Positions 27,284 to 40,500 are shown, counted from the stretch's first letter. The stretch: DNA of 43,162 nt from Planctomycetaceae bacterium (GCA_020426505.1 JAGQPX010000091.1:1-43162); one strand, 5' to 3'. A program made the numbers and translations. The notes: generated by a model not told the origin, from the sequence alone.

Positions 27284-27350
27284 GTTGACTGACCTTCCAA
27301 GCCGACAGATCCGCCGTCGAATCGTCATCGGAAAAGGTACCGCCTCATCA

Positions 27351-28136
27351 TCAATCGTCGATCTGTTGCAGGCGATCAACGAATTCTTCCGACAGGCCGG
27401 CTGCCAATCGTGCCTCGCGCTGGAAGACTTCCCCTTTCGCCTTGACGGGTCGGAGGGGCCAATGCAGGTGTTTCTGGAATGTTTCCCATTCGTCGCTGCC
27501 GTCGGGCATCAGCTTTCGCAGCCATTTGATGCCGAAGGCAACGTGCTCGATTTCGTCGCGGTGAATGACCCGCATCAGGGATGCACTCCGTTCGTCGCCC
27601 GCTTTCGAGAAGGCCTCCGCGAACTCCAGTGAGTGATCGAGGTTGGCTCCTTCAAACACCAACGGCAGGCCGGCGAGGTAGTCCAATACGTTTGTGAATG
27701 ACAACGCTTTCTTCCAGATATAACAATTGACCGGCAGGTCGCCGAACGTGAGCCCCAACATTGCAGCTCGCTCGATGTGCATGCGTGTGTGACGCTGCTC
27801 GTCCGCCATGACGGTGACCATGCCTTGCCGGAACTCAGTTGGTGAGTCGGGGAAGGCGAGCAGTGTCCATGCCATCACCTCGAGTGCCTGCAACTCATGA
27901 TTCGCCATGATGTGATGCGCGATTGCACGTTTCGCGGGAGTCTCGAATGCACCCGGAAGAGGCATCTTGGGAGCCGTGCGCCGGGGAGCAAATTGCAGAT
28001 TGGCAGGTCGCGTCGGTGTCACATGTCGGACCGCAGGCCCCGGTTCCTCGTCCGTCAGCGGCCCTTCAATCGCTGCCAGTTTGTGTGACAGTTCGTCGCT
28101 CAACAGCACGCGCTCAGCGAACTCTCGAATCTCCAT
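27351..28136 (-). CDS. DUF455 ferritin-like protein
   Basis: A 261-residue protein of the DUF455 family, predicted to have a ferritin-like four-helix di-metal fold. Carboxylate/His pairs lie on helices in order: ANHELQALEVMAW, MADEQRHTRMHIERAAMLG, then ANLDHSLEF and HRDEIEHVAFG. These are the expected metal ligands of the family, whose reaction is not known to me. No export signal. It is divergent from the second sigma-54 activator across about 320 bases. Confidence 0.9.
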   Translation of the reverse strand: MEIREFAERVLLSDELSHKLAAIEGPLTDEEPGPAVRHVTPTRPANLQFAPRRTAPKMPLPGAFETPAKRAIAHHIMANHELQALEVMAWTLLAFPDSPTEFRQGMVTVMADEQRHTRMHIERAAMLGLTFGDLPVNCYIWKKALSFTNVLDYLAGLPLVFEGANLDHSLEFAEAFSKAGDERSASLMRVIHRDEIEHVAFGIKWLRKLMPDGSDEWETFQKHLHWPLRPVKAKGEVFQREARLAAGLSEEFVDRLQQIDD

Positions 28137-28458
28137 CTCCGCCCACCCTCATCGTGATATTGAGGTCCGGTTGTACTGCTCAGACAGTCTCCCGGGCAAG
28201 TCGCATGTTGCCCAAAAACATCATTGCGACGTTGAGATGATGCGTTTGAACATCATTGTGCACACAGAGTTTGGGACGGAATCCGACGTTTCATCCCCCT
28301 AATGCTTGAATGAGACGCGACTTGCGTTTCGATGTCTCAATCCGTTGACGCTTCGGTATCGCGTTTGTTCATCAGGAGGTGTGCACGATCGCCGACGGTC
28401 TGCGTATCCGGAACGAGACTTCGTCGGGCGATCAACTGCTTCAACGATGAGGTTACAC
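28137..28458. promoter_or_regulatory. Divergent intergenic region with direct and inverted repeats
   Basis: A 10-bp direct repeat AACATCATTG occurs at 28217-28226 and 28249-28258, 32 bases apart, with an opposite-orientation GATGATG between them at about 28236-28242. The spacing of about three helical turns suggests a possible operator for the DUF455 gene or the activator. No gene was recognised; a frame from 28306 is read by extending the activator upstream without conserved sequence. Confidence 0.35.
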
Positions 28459-29886
28459 ATGACTCCCCGCCCTGTTGTTGCCGTGATCAGCGATGATATT
28501 CTACTTGTTCAACAACTCGCACATGAGTTGGGCGAAGGCTTCGAGTTGATCGCGCGCCCCGGCACACGTGAGATGCAGGAGGTGATGCGTGGCGTCACGC
28601 CGCACGTATTGCTTGTCGATGCGCGCGACGTCAACGACGGCGGTCATGCAATTGATCAGTTTCTGGCGACATCGGTTGAGCACGCGGATAACCTGAGCAG
28701 CTTTATGCTGTGTCTCGGCGAATGTCCCGAGCCGCTTGAGCGTCGGCTCGCCTGTTCGCAAATCGAACGGGTCGAAGCGAGTGAGCAGATGACCTCGGTT
28801 GCGAAACGGATCGCCGAGTGCAAGACAGTTCCGAAGTCAGTCGAGAGTCTATCTCTCGCGTCCTCTGGATTCGAGAACGATGATTCGTTCGCGGAGGTCG
28901 TGCTGGAGGGAGTCACCCGGAGGTTCGAGACGAACTCGGCTCAACTCAAAAACATGCTGGAGGACCTTGCCGTCGCAGCTGAGCATGATGTGACAATCCT
29001 GCTCGTGGGCGAAACGGGATCCGGAAAAACGTTTCTCTCACGACTGATCCACGAGGCATCCCCTCGACGGAACGAGCCGTTCCTGCACGTCGCCTGTGGT
29101 GCACTGCCGCGTGAGTTGATCGAAAGCGAACTCTTCGGACATGCGAAGGGTTCCTTCACCAGTGCTCATGCGAACAAGGAGGGCAAGTTCGTTGCGGCCC
29201 GTCGCGGCACCGTACTTCTCGACGAAATCGACGTCCTCGGCCCCGAGCAACAGGTGAAACTGCTGCGAGTCATTGAGACGGGAGAGTTTGAGCCCGTCGG
29301 CTCGAATGAGACACACCGCTCGGCGGCGCGTCTGGTTGTGGCCAGTAACCTCGACCTGCAACCGCTCGTCGATCAGGGCCGGTTCCGCCCGGACCTTTAC
29401 TACCGGCTCAATATGCTCAAGTTCGAGATTCCGCCGCTGCGAAGACGCAGGATGGACATCGTCCCTCTCGCGAAGCTGTTTCTGCGGAAGTTCCAGCAGA
29501 AGCACGGCATCCAGATCGCCCGCATCGACGACAGCCTGTTGGAGGCTCTCGTCGGCTATCCATGGCCGGGGAACGTGAGGGAGTTGGAGAACGTCATTCA
29601 GCGAGCGGTCATCTACTGTCGAGACGGTGTCCTCACCGCGAAGCAGCTTCCTGTTCACATCGTCGCCGGCGCGGCAGGTCCGACGAACGATCCCTCGGTG
29701 CGACTGGAAGGTCACTCCCCCAGTGGCACGCAGTCGCTTGGACGACAGATCGCCCTGACCGAGAAAGAGATCATCGAACAGGCGCTCTTTCAGAATAATT
29801 ACAGCAAAACCAAGACGGCCAAAGCACTTGGGATCAGCCGCGTGACCCTCTACAACAAGATGAAAAAGTTCGAGATGACCAAGTGA
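28459..29886 (+). CDS. Sigma-54-dependent activator with degenerate receiver
   Basis: A 475-residue enhancer-binding protein. Residues 1-115 look like a receiver fold with Asp12/Asp13 and a possible Asp54, but the usual Thr and Lys of the switch are not in place (segments FMLCLGE and IERVEAS), so phosphorylation is doubtful. The AAA+ domain has Walker A GETGSGKT at 184-191, RRGTVLLDEID as Walker B and PLRRRRMDI. The loop that touches sigma-54, normally GAFTGA, is GSFTSA at 231-236: the key Phe and Thr remain, but the second Gly is Ser. A Fis-type helix-turn-helix ending TLYNKMKKF closes it. The ATG at 28459 is preferred (GATGAGG just upstream); ATG 28447 is possible. Orphan, with no kinase adjacent. 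Confidence 0.9.
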   Translation: MTPRPVVAVISDDILLVQQLAHELGEGFELIARPGTREMQEVMRGVTPHVLLVDARDVNDGGHAIDQFLATSVEHADNLSSFMLCLGECPEPLERRLACSQIERVEASEQMTSVAKRIAECKTVPKSVESLSLASSGFENDDSFAEVVLEGVTRRFETNSAQLKNMLEDLAVAAEHDVTILLVGETGSGKTFLSRLIHEASPRRNEPFLHVACGALPRELIESELFGHAKGSFTSAHANKEGKFVAARRGTVLLDEIDVLGPEQQVKLLRVIETGEFEPVGSNETHRSAARLVVASNLDLQPLVDQGRFRPDLYYRLNMLKFEIPPLRRRRMDIVPLAKLFLRKFQQKHGIQIARIDDSLLEALVGYPWPGNVRELENVIQRAVIYCRDGVLTAKQLPVHIVAGAAGPTNDPSVRLEGHSPSGTQSLGRQIALTEKEIIEQALFQNNYSKTKTAKALGISRVTLYNKMKKFEMTK

Positions 29887-30087
29887 GCGATCGTCGTAAA
29901 TCGTTCAGGCAAAAGGGGATGTGAATGGTCCTGCATGGCAGGTGTGGGAGCAAAAGTCGAATCGACCCGATTGTCGAATTTCAGTAGAATCCGGTTCCTC
30001 TGCTTTGATCATTGTCCCTCCCGTTTCACACCAGCGGAACGTTCTCTGCGTTCCTGCGGGCTCCCTCCCAGTCGTTTGACGACTCTG

Positions 30088-30915
30088 ATGTTCCCCAGAT
30101 TCGCTCTGCTGATTCTGCTTTCGTTTCTCTGCGTCGGATGCGGCACCACAAGCACGCGGACGGCGACGGAGCAGTTGCTTGCTTCCAGTGCCGTCGATTC
30201 GGCCATCTCTCAGATCGACTTCGGACCGCTCGCCGGGCAAACCGTCTATCTCGAAACCGAGTACCTGAAGGACTATAAGGACAAGGGGATCGGCTTTGTG
30301 AATGCGGAGTACATCATCAGCTCGCTCCGCCAGCAAATCGTCGCATCGGGCTGCCTGCTCCAAGAGACCAAGGAGGAGGCCGATTTTATTCTGGAGGGAC
30401 GCGTGGGTGTGCTCGGCACGGACAGTCATGACATCATCTATGGTCTGCCCGCGAACAACGTCCTGAACGCGGCGGCCTCACTCGCTCCGAACGTCCCGTC
30501 GGTGCCGACGATTCCTGAAATATCGCTGGCAAAGAAGAAAGACGAACTATCCGCCGCAAAGGTCGCGGTGTTTGCGTATCACCGGGAGTCAAAGCAGAGA
30601 GTTTGGCAGTCCGGCATCTCCCTGGCACGAAGCACGGCGAAGGACACGTGGTTCCTCGGTGCGGGGCCGTTCCAAAGTGGTACGGTGTACAACGGCGTGA
30701 AATTCGCGGGGACGAAGATTGAACTCTCTCCGGGTGAACAGAAAGATCCCGTCAAGGACCATCTTTCGGAATTCCGGGAGTCGAACCTTTACCATCCGGC
30801 GTCGTATTTCGACAAGCCGCCGACACAAGTCGCGGAGGAGTCGGGTGAAGCAGCGGGGGATGTGGTGCCCGCTTCGGCAGAGGTTGAAGTCGACGCGGAA
30901 GCCGAAGGCGAGTGA
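30088..30915 (+). CDS. Outer-membrane-type lipoprotein, unknown family
   Basis: A 275-residue lipoprotein. The signal peptide MFPRFALLILLSFLCVGC ends in a lipobox with the lipid-accepting Cys18. The mature part has an N-terminal QLLASSAVDSAISQIDFGPLAGQTVYLET segment, then an alpha/beta stretch in which EADFILEGRVGVLGTDSHDIIYGLP is notable, and an acidic tail rich in Glu and Val/Ala. It reads like the planctomycete lipoproteins annotated as DUF6655 (from memory, unverified). Start is ATG 30088; earlier in-frame codons would precede the signal peptide. It ends three bases from the stop of the convergent Gfo/Idh/MocA gene. Confidence 0.82.
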   Translation: MFPRFALLILLSFLCVGCGTTSTRTATEQLLASSAVDSAISQIDFGPLAGQTVYLETEYLKDYKDKGIGFVNAEYIISSLRQQIVASGCLLQETKEEADFILEGRVGVLGTDSHDIIYGLPANNVLNAAASLAPNVPSVPTIPEISLAKKKDELSAAKVAVFAYHRESKQRVWQSGISLARSTAKDTWFLGAGPFQSGTVYNGVKFAGTKIELSPGEQKDPVKDHLSEFRESNLYHPASYFDKPPTQVAEESGEAAGDVVPASAEVEVDAEAEGE

Positions 30916-30918
30916 CCG

Positions 30919-32235
30919 TCAGGAAACCGTTGGCTCCCAACCCGGTTCGTACTCGCGCTTCCAGTACGCCATTGCTTTCTCGTCACCGATGATGTGCCCG
31001 TCCTCCGGACGACAAGTCAGCGTGCGGCCGGTGCGGTGAGCGATGTTGCCCAGATGGCACAATAGCGTGCTCTTGTGACCCTTCTCGATTTCCGCGAACA
31101 GTGACATGGGATCGTCGTTTCGAATGCATTCGAGGAGATTAGCGATATGGTCGTCGTGATTGTAACTCCCCTCGAACTCCTCAATGAGTTTGTCGCCGCG
31201 ATCATAGATTTTGGTGTTCCCGTTGCCGTCGATCTCCATCGTGCCTTCCTCACCGAAGAACGCAACAAAGCCGGAGTTGACCGAATGCTTGTTACAACTG
31301 AGTCCGCTCCAGGTGATCTGCCTCTTGTCGTCGAACTCGAAGGCGACCGTATGCGTGTCGGGTGTTTCCTGGTCATCGTCATAGCGATAGCGTCCGCCCG
31401 AGGAAGTCACGCGGACGGGGTAGTCGACGTTCATGCCCCAGCGGCAGATGTCGAGAGCATGCACTCCGTTGTTGCCGAGTTCTCCGTTGCCCCAATGCCA
31501 CAACCAATGCCAGTTGTAGTGATGGTTTCGTGAGTCGCCGAGGACGTACTCCTTGTACGGCACTCGCGGTGCAGGCCCCTGCCAAAGTTCGTAGTCAAAA
31601 TGAGCAGGCACCTCAGCCGCGACGCCACGCCCCATCGACGGACGCAGACTGCTGTACCACGACTTGGCAGCATAGACACGTCCAATCACTCCTTCGTGCA
31701 GTTTTTGAATGGCGGAGATGAAGGCTTCGCTGCTGCGGCGTTGACTGCCCATTTGCACGCAGCGGTGATGCTTGCGTGCGGCTTGAACCATGGTCTCACC
31801 TTCCCAAGGATTATGGCTGCACGGCTTCTCGACGTAAACGTGCTTGCCCGCGTTGCAGGCCATGATCGTCGCCGGGGCGTGCCAGTGATTCGGAGCCGCA
31901 CACACCAGAATGTCGACGTCCGGGTCGTCGATGATCTGCCGAAAGTTGCTGATCGTCTGCGGTCGATAGCCGGCTATCTTCTCAACATCGTCGGCACAGG
32001 TCGCCGCACGATAGTCATCGATGTCGCACGCGTACTTCAGCTTGACGCTCTTCACCTGACTGAAGCTGCGGGCGAGTGCAAGTCCACGACTGAGCCCCAT
32101 CACGCCGACCACGAGTTCGTCATTCGCCGACGGAGTCTTCTCATCCTGGGCAGCGCCGATCGGAGCGAGAGAAGCGGCAGAGGCAGCAGCGACCGATGTC
32201 GAGAGAAAGCTGCGTCGATTCAGACTGTGAGACAT
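30919..32235 (-). CDS. Tat-exported Gfo/Idh/MocA oxidoreductase, atypical nucleotide loop
   Basis: A 438-residue protein. The Tat signal has NRRSFLS at 6-12 and an Ala/Ser-rich hydrophobic stretch. Instead of the usual GxGxxG the nucleotide loop reads VGVMGLSRGLALARSF. The EKP motif (VEKPCSHNPW) is present, and the active-site region contains WLWHWGNGELGNNGVHALDICRW. This form, often found in planctomycetes, is probably exported folded with its cofactor; the substrate is unknown. ATG 32235 is preceded by a weak AGGAT. The upstream in-frame extension to 32331 lacks a signal-peptide-like start and crosses the tRNA-like fragment region. Confidence 0.9.
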   Translation of the reverse strand: MSHSLNRRSFLSTSVAAASAASLAPIGAAQDEKTPSANDELVVGVMGLSRGLALARSFSQVKSVKLKYACDIDDYRAATCADDVEKIAGYRPQTISNFRQIIDDPDVDILVCAAPNHWHAPATIMACNAGKHVYVEKPCSHNPWEGETMVQAARKHHRCVQMGSQRRSSEAFISAIQKLHEGVIGRVYAAKSWYSSLRPSMGRGVAAEVPAHFDYELWQGPAPRVPYKEYVLGDSRNHHYNWHWLWHWGNGELGNNGVHALDICRWGMNVDYPVRVTSSGGRYRYDDDQETPDTHTVAFEFDDKRQITWSGLSCNKHSVNSGFVAFFGEEGTMEIDGNGNTKIYDRGDKLIEEFEGSYNHDDHIANLLECIRNDDPMSLFAEIEKGHKSTLLCHLGNIAHRTGRTLTCRPEDGHIIGDEKAMAYWKREYEPGWEPTVS

Positions 32236-32331
32236 GATGTGATCCTTGAGGCGGGCTGGCGGAGATCGATTGCCATCAGGTTCAGGGTAGTCACTCGGAC
32301 AGAGGCTTGTCGAGTGGCCAAGAGATTGCAA

Positions 32332-32360
32332 TGGGAGGGCGAAGCTGGACTCGATCCGGC
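32332..32360 (-). other. tRNA 3'-end-like fragment
   Basis: On the minus strand a T-arm-like element (stem 32356-32360 with 32344-32348, one mismatch; loop ATCGAGT) is followed by a seven-base acceptor-like strand and TCCCA. No matching 5' acceptor, D-arm or anticodon arm lies within 100 bases upstream. It is therefore at most a truncated tRNA end, such as an old attachment-site scar, and not a functional tRNA. Confidence 0.35.
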
Positions 32361-32426
32361 GACTTGCCTGATGTCGACATTCTTGCGAGCATGATCGCGG
32401 CCTTTCCTTGGCGCTGATTCCTGACC

Positions 32427-34768
<2,342 letters not shown>

Positions 34769-34995
34769 GCACTTACGTTGCAATTGTCCGTTATTCTCTG
34801 ACGACGGTGCCGCGTCAAAATGGGCTAACTCTGTGGGCATGGGGCGAGTGTCTGTTCATCAAATCCGCGTATTTGTTGGAATCTCGGACGCATTCTGTCT
34901 ACACTTTTCGGACCGCAAACGAAGGGCACGGATCGAATCCGAACGACAACGACACGGCTGGGGTCGTGTGAGTCGGAGCCCGCGAAGGAGAAAAG

Positions 34996-36078
34996 ATGAC
35001 TCTGTTGCGGCCGGAAGGCCTCGGTCTGTCCGACGTCGTGGACGTTGCGGACGATGAAAGTCTTTTTGAAATCCTCGATAACGAACGCGTCTTGGCACTG
35101 TCTCACCTGGGTCCGGGGACAGGGTTTCGCAACGAAGCCGCAATCGTCAAGTCGACGGGAGTTCGTGAACGTCGCGTGATGCGCCTCGGTGTCACCGCTT
35201 TGGACGTGGCGATCGCTGTGGCTGATCGACTGCGGTTCGACGTCGGATTCGACTGGAACGAATGCCCAGCGATCGGCATTTGTCACTCGCATACCGATCC
35301 GGACGCCTCGCAGGATCTCGTTGACGAGATGTTCGCGGCACTCGATATCACGCGTCCGAAACCGTATGTCATCAATTTCGGGTGCACCGGTTATCTCAGG
35401 CTTCTGAGGTTCGGTGCTGAGGCACTCTCGCAGATCGAGAGTGATGCCCCCATTCCCCTGCTGACGATTGAAACGCCGCAGCAATGGCATGACGCGGCCG
35501 ATCGTGCGTTCTGTGGGATCATCTCCGCCGGCGCGACGGGAAGTGTGCTCTCTCGAAACGGCAAACATGCCCTTCAGCAGTCAGCGATCCGGTCCGTCCG
35601 TATTCCTGAAGCCGACCGGAATTGGGAGACGCTGTTCCGGACCGAAGTCGGCGAGTATCCGGAATTCACCGGTGGTTACAGCACCCGCACCGTCATGCGG
35701 ATGAACGGCGAGCACGTGTTCGTAAATGGGGTCGAACTCATGATCGACGCTGTGCGCAAGGCCATGTCTCGCGTCGATGCAACCAATCGTCGTGTGCTTG
35801 TCGCTCCGCATCAACCGAGCGGCAAGATGCTCCGCGCGCTCTTCGCCGTTCTGAAGGAAGAGTTCCCGGACGCCGTCTATCTCAACAATCTCGAACGCTA
35901 CGCGAACAGCATCTCTTCGACAATACCGACCGTCCTCGCTCACTTGGATGAAGTCCTCGCCGAGCAGGGGCAGTCTCCGGCCCAGCAGGGCGACATCATC
36001 GTTCTCCCTGCTGCGGGAATTTGTATGGAAAGTAAGCCGACCAACCTCGCACAAGGTTGGGCCGTTCTGGAGTGGTAA
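34996..36078 (+). CDS. FabH-like (ketoacyl-ACP synthase III) thiolase-fold enzyme
   Basis: A 360-residue protein of the KAS III type. The expected Cys-His-Asn catalytic set is visible: Cys130 in NFGCTGYLRL, His272 in VAPHQPSGKML, and Asn304 in YANSISSTIPTVL. Early STGVRERR matches the family motif (TGI..R). The closing glycine-rich strand of true FabH is replaced by LPAAGICMESKP, so it is a diverged homologue rather than housekeeping FabH. It could make a special acyl product, but no acyl-carrier protein or other biosynthesis gene is adjacent. ATG 34996 has AAGGAGA a few bases upstream. It converges with the giant FG-GAP gene. Confidence 0.87.
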   Translation: MTLLRPEGLGLSDVVDVADDESLFEILDNERVLALSHLGPGTGFRNEAAIVKSTGVRERRVMRLGVTALDVAIAVADRLRFDVGFDWNECPAIGICHSHTDPDASQDLVDEMFAALDITRPKPYVINFGCTGYLRLLRFGAEALSQIESDAPIPLLTIETPQQWHDAADRAFCGIISAGATGSVLSRNGKHALQQSAIRSVRIPEADRNWETLFRTEVGEYPEFTGGYSTRTVMRMNGEHVFVNGVELMIDAVRKAMSRVDATNRRVLVAPHQPSGKMLRALFAVLKEEFPDAVYLNNLERYANSISSTIPTVLAHLDEVLAEQGQSPAQQGDIIVLPAAGICMESKPTNLAQGWAVLEW

Positions 36079-36224
36079 GTCTTCACGACTCTGGGTGCAG
36101 TGAGGAACGTGCGTCGTCTCCATTGGTGCTCTGTGCATGTCGCGCAGTTTTCGCACTGAGGCACACGTGCCGACCCCAGGTCCACGCGGCTCCTGATGTG
36201 TGAGGCACTCGCCGCTGTGGTTTT

Positions 36225-37519
36225 TCAGATGAGAACGCGTTCGATGCGAATGGCGTCGGCCATGACATACCCATTGGCGTCGTTGGAGAGTCGCACGACC
36301 AAGGTGTCGCCTGTGACCATGACCGTTGTGAGGTCTTCCCAACTGCTGCCGGCATCGGTGAAGTCGTTGGGAGCCTGTTGCTGATTGATATCGACGGTGG
36401 TGAGCGGAGCATCGCCGTTAAAGATCGTGTACGGCGCGTCTGTTGCCCGGGCGGGGCTGGGACTCCAGGTGGCCGAGACTCGGTAGGTGCCAGCGGACAG
36501 CCCGGTGAACGTCCAGCTGGCGATCTTGCTTCCGCCGAAGATCGACGCATTGCGGTTGTCGCCGTCGAATCCGCCATTGCCGGTGCCCCATGAGCCGCTT
36601 TCGATCGCAAACCCGAGGCCGCCATCGTCGATAATCCGCGGCGGAGGTGGAATGTCGCCGACGCGTTCGATGCGTATGGCATCGGCCATGACGTATCCGT
36701 TGGCGACGTTCGAGAGTTTGACAAACAGGGTGCCATTGGTGATGGCGATGGCTGACTCCAGGTCCTGCCAGACGACGCCGAGGTCTGTCAGATCAGAACT
36801 GCCGCTGGGGGCCAGACGTTGATTGACATCGACCGTCGTGATGGGGCTGAAGCCGTCGAAGATGGTGTAGGGGGCGTCTGTCGCCCGGGCCGGACTGGGA
36901 CTCCACGTTGTCGAGATCCGGTAGAGTCCCGGCAGGAGGTCGGTGAACGTCCAGCGGGCAACTTTTTTGCCGCCGAAAATCGATGCGTTGCGATTGTCAC
37001 CCTCGGCCCCGGCACTGCCGGTCCCCCAAGATCCGCTCTCGATCGCAAAGCCCGAATCGCCGTCGTCCAGGATCACTGGCGGAGGAGGCAGATGATCAAT
37101 GCGTTCGATTCGAATCGCATCGGCCATCACGTAGCCATCCGCGACGTTGGTGAGTTTGACGAAGAGCGTGTCACTGGTGATCGGGATGGCCGACTCCAGG
37201 TCCTGCCAGGGGACGCCGAGGTCTGTCAGATCTCCACTGCCGCTGGGGGCGAGCTGTTGATTGACGTCCACAGTGGAGACAGCGTTTGCTCCATCGAAGA
37301 TGGTGTAAGGCGCATCGGTCGCTCTGGCTGGGCTTTCCGTCCATGTGGTCGAGATGCGGTAGAGACCAGGAATCAGGCCGGTGAATGTCCAGCGGGCGAC
37401 CTTCGTGCCGCCGAAGATTGAGGCATTTCGGTTGTCGCCATTCGCTCCGACGTTTCCCGTCCCCCAGATACCGCTCTCGATTGCGAATCCCGGGTCTCCG
37501 TCATCCACGATGCGCACCG
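36225..37519 (-). repeat. Three golvesin-C-like modules
   Basis: Three copies of about 138-142 residues at the C-terminus, each opening with a (I/V)(I/L)DDGD.GFAIESG.WGTG motif and holding DNRNASIFGG, ARWTFTGL, PARATDAPYTIF and NGYVMADAIRIER. They are highly similar to each other, which suggests recent duplication. Boundaries near 37095 and 36655 are approximate. Confidence 0.88.
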
Positions 37520-40500
37520 AGGGCACTACGATCCCCTTCAGTGAAAGGACGTATACCGCGCCTCGCGCTGAACCGCCGTCGTCATCGCCCGTTGCACCGA
37601 CGACCAACTCACGGATGCCGTCACCATTGTTGTCTGCGATCGTCGTCAGCGAGCTGCCGAAGATATCCGTGTCATTCAGTGTGGCGTTGAAGTTGCCCTG
37701 GGTGTCGCTGATCTTGCGGTGCGACTTGACCGTGCCGTCGGTGTTCAGGAACAGCACATTCATTGCTCCCCGGAAATCGCCACCATCGTCATCACCGACT
37801 GCACCGACACCCAGATCTGTGACCCCGTCTCCGTCGAGGTCACCCAGGTTCGTCAATGAATTGCCGAAGCGGTCGAAGTCATTCAAATGGCCTGTAAAGT
37901 TGCCGACCGTGTCGCTGATCTTTCGGTGTGACTTGACGGTGCCGTCCGCTCTGAGAAACAGCACGTACACCGCTCCCCGGTCGCTTCCGGCGTCATCATC
38001 TTCGTCAGCACCGACAGCGAGGTCGGTTACGCCGTCCCCATCCAAGTCACCGAGGTTGGCAAGTGAGAGACCGAAATGATCGCTTTCGTCGAGGGTTCCG
38101 GTGAAACCTCCCTCCAGCAAACTGATCTTCTGATGGGAATCGACAGTCCCATCTGTGTTCAGAAACAGGAGGTAGACTGCTCCTCGGTTATTTCCACCGT
38201 CGTCGTCGAGGTATGTACCGACGGCCAGATCAGTCACACCGTCTCCGTTCATGTCGCCGACATTGGCAACGGCGCTGCCAAAGATGTCGGTGTTTTGCAG
38301 GATTCCGGTGAAGCCACCTTCCGTATCGCTGATCTTCTGATGTGACTTCACGGTTCCGTCACTGTTGAGGAACAACACATAAACTGCTCCACGAGCGTCT
38401 CCGCCGTCGTCGTCCAACCGGGCCCCGACTGCGATCTCCGTAATGCTGTCACCATCGAGATCTCCAAGGCTTGCGATCGATGTTCCGAAGTTGTCACCAT
38501 CATCCAGCGTGGCCGTGAAGCCCCCTTGCGTGCTGCTGATCTTCTGATGCGAATTAACTGTGCCGTCCGCATTGAGGAATAGTACGTAGACCGCGCCTCG
38601 CGTGCTTCCGCCGTCGCCGTCTCGTCGGGCCCCGACCACCAGATCGTTGATGCCATCCCCATTCAGGTCCCCGACGTCTGCGACCGCCTCACCAAAGCCA
38701 TCGTTGTTATCCAGCACGGCGGTGAAGCCACCGACCGTATCGCTGATCTTCTGCTCAGCGGTGACCACCCCCGGCGGGGTGATCTGCTGAAGCGAGAGAA
38801 TGTAGACGGCTCCCGCGTTGCCGGTGCCATCATCATCGCCTCGGGCCCCGACGGCCAATTCAATCAGGCCATCCCCGTCCAGATCTCCCATGTTTGTCAG
38901 CGAAGTCCCGAAGAAGTCGCCAAATCCCAGCGCAGCGGTGAAATTGCCCTGAGTATGGCTGATCTTCTGATGGGCCTTCACCGTCCCGTCCGCGTTCAGG
39001 AACAGGACGTAGACTGCCCCTGTGCTGATCAGTCCACCGTCATCGTCAAAAAGTGCTCCGACGGCGAGATCAGTGAGACCATCCCCGTCCAGGTCGCCGA
39101 GAGCAGCGACCGACCATCCGAAGTAGTCGGTGTCGTTCAAGGCTCCGGTGAATCCGCCTTCCAAATCGCTGATCTTCTGATGCGACTTGATGGTGCCATC
39201 CGTGTTGAGAAACAGAATGTACACGGCTCCCCGGCTCGTCCCTCCATCATCATCGCGATTCGTGCCGACAGCCACGTCAGTCACTCCATCGCCATCCAGA
39301 TCGCCAAGTGACGTCAGGGAACGTCCGAATGAGTCGCTGTTATCCAGTGTCGCTGTGAGGTCACCCGCTGTGCTGCTGATTTTCTGGTGTGACTTGACCG
39401 TGCCGTCGGTATTCAGGAAGAGCACATAGATCGCCCCACGACCGGAGCCGCCATCATCGTCATTGTAGGCTCCCACGGCGATGTCGATGATCCCGTCACC
39501 GTCCAAGTCTCCTATGTTGCTCACCGCGGTCCCAAAGCCGTCGAAAGTATCCAGGTTGCCCGTGAACCCTCCCACTCCCTCTGTGATCTTCTGAAACGAT
39601 TTGACTGTGCCATCGGAGTTGAGGAAAAGCACATACAGCGCTCCTCCATTCGAACTTCCGTCGCTATCACGATCAGCACTAACGGCGATATCAGTGATAC
39701 CGTCACCGTCCAGGTCGCCGAGGTTGGTTAATGAGCTGCCGAAGTTGTCGAAGTCATCCAAGAGAGCTGTGAAGTTACCCTGAGTGTCGCTGACCTTCTG
39801 ATGAGACTTGACCGTGCCATCAGCATTCATCAACAGGATGTAAATGGCTCCGCGTCCCGAGCCGCCCTCGTCATCGCTGCTTGCTCCGACCGCCAGATCA
39901 GGAATGCCGTCTCCATCCAAATCGCCCAAATCGGTAACGGATCCCCCCAGATAGTCGCCGTTCCCGAGTAGGGCAGTGAAGCCTCCTGAAGTCGCACTGA
40001 TCTTCCGCTCTGCCGTGACGACACCCGGCGGGATGATCTGCTCCAAACTGAGAATGTGAACGGCCCCGGCGGACAAACCGCCGTCATCGTCACCGATCGC
40101 CCCGACGACAATCTCAGGCAGGCCGTCACCGTCCAGGTCACCGAGTTTAGTGATTGAACTTCCGAATCCGTCTCCATCGTCCAATGTGGCCGTGAAGTTG
40201 CCCTGCGTATCGCTGAGTATCTGATGCCTCTTGACGGTGCCATCTGGGTTGAGGAACAACACGTAGACGGCCCCACGTCCACTGCCGCCGTCATCGTCAC
40301 CGTTCGCGCCTACCATGAGATCTTCAATCCCATCACCATCGAGGTCACCCAGATTTGCCAATGCCACCCCGAAGAAGTCGCTGTCGTCCAGTGAGGCTGT
40401 GAAACCGCCGTCGATCTCGCTGATCTTCTGATGTGAATTGACCGTGCCATCGGCGTTCAGGAACAGTACGTACACTGCACCACGACTGCTTCCTCCGTCG

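Noticed and set aside
37381..38079. Long plus-strand open frames within the giant gene region
   Set aside because: They are Ser/Pro/Arg-rich antisense translations of the FG-GAP repeats and have no family-like sequence.
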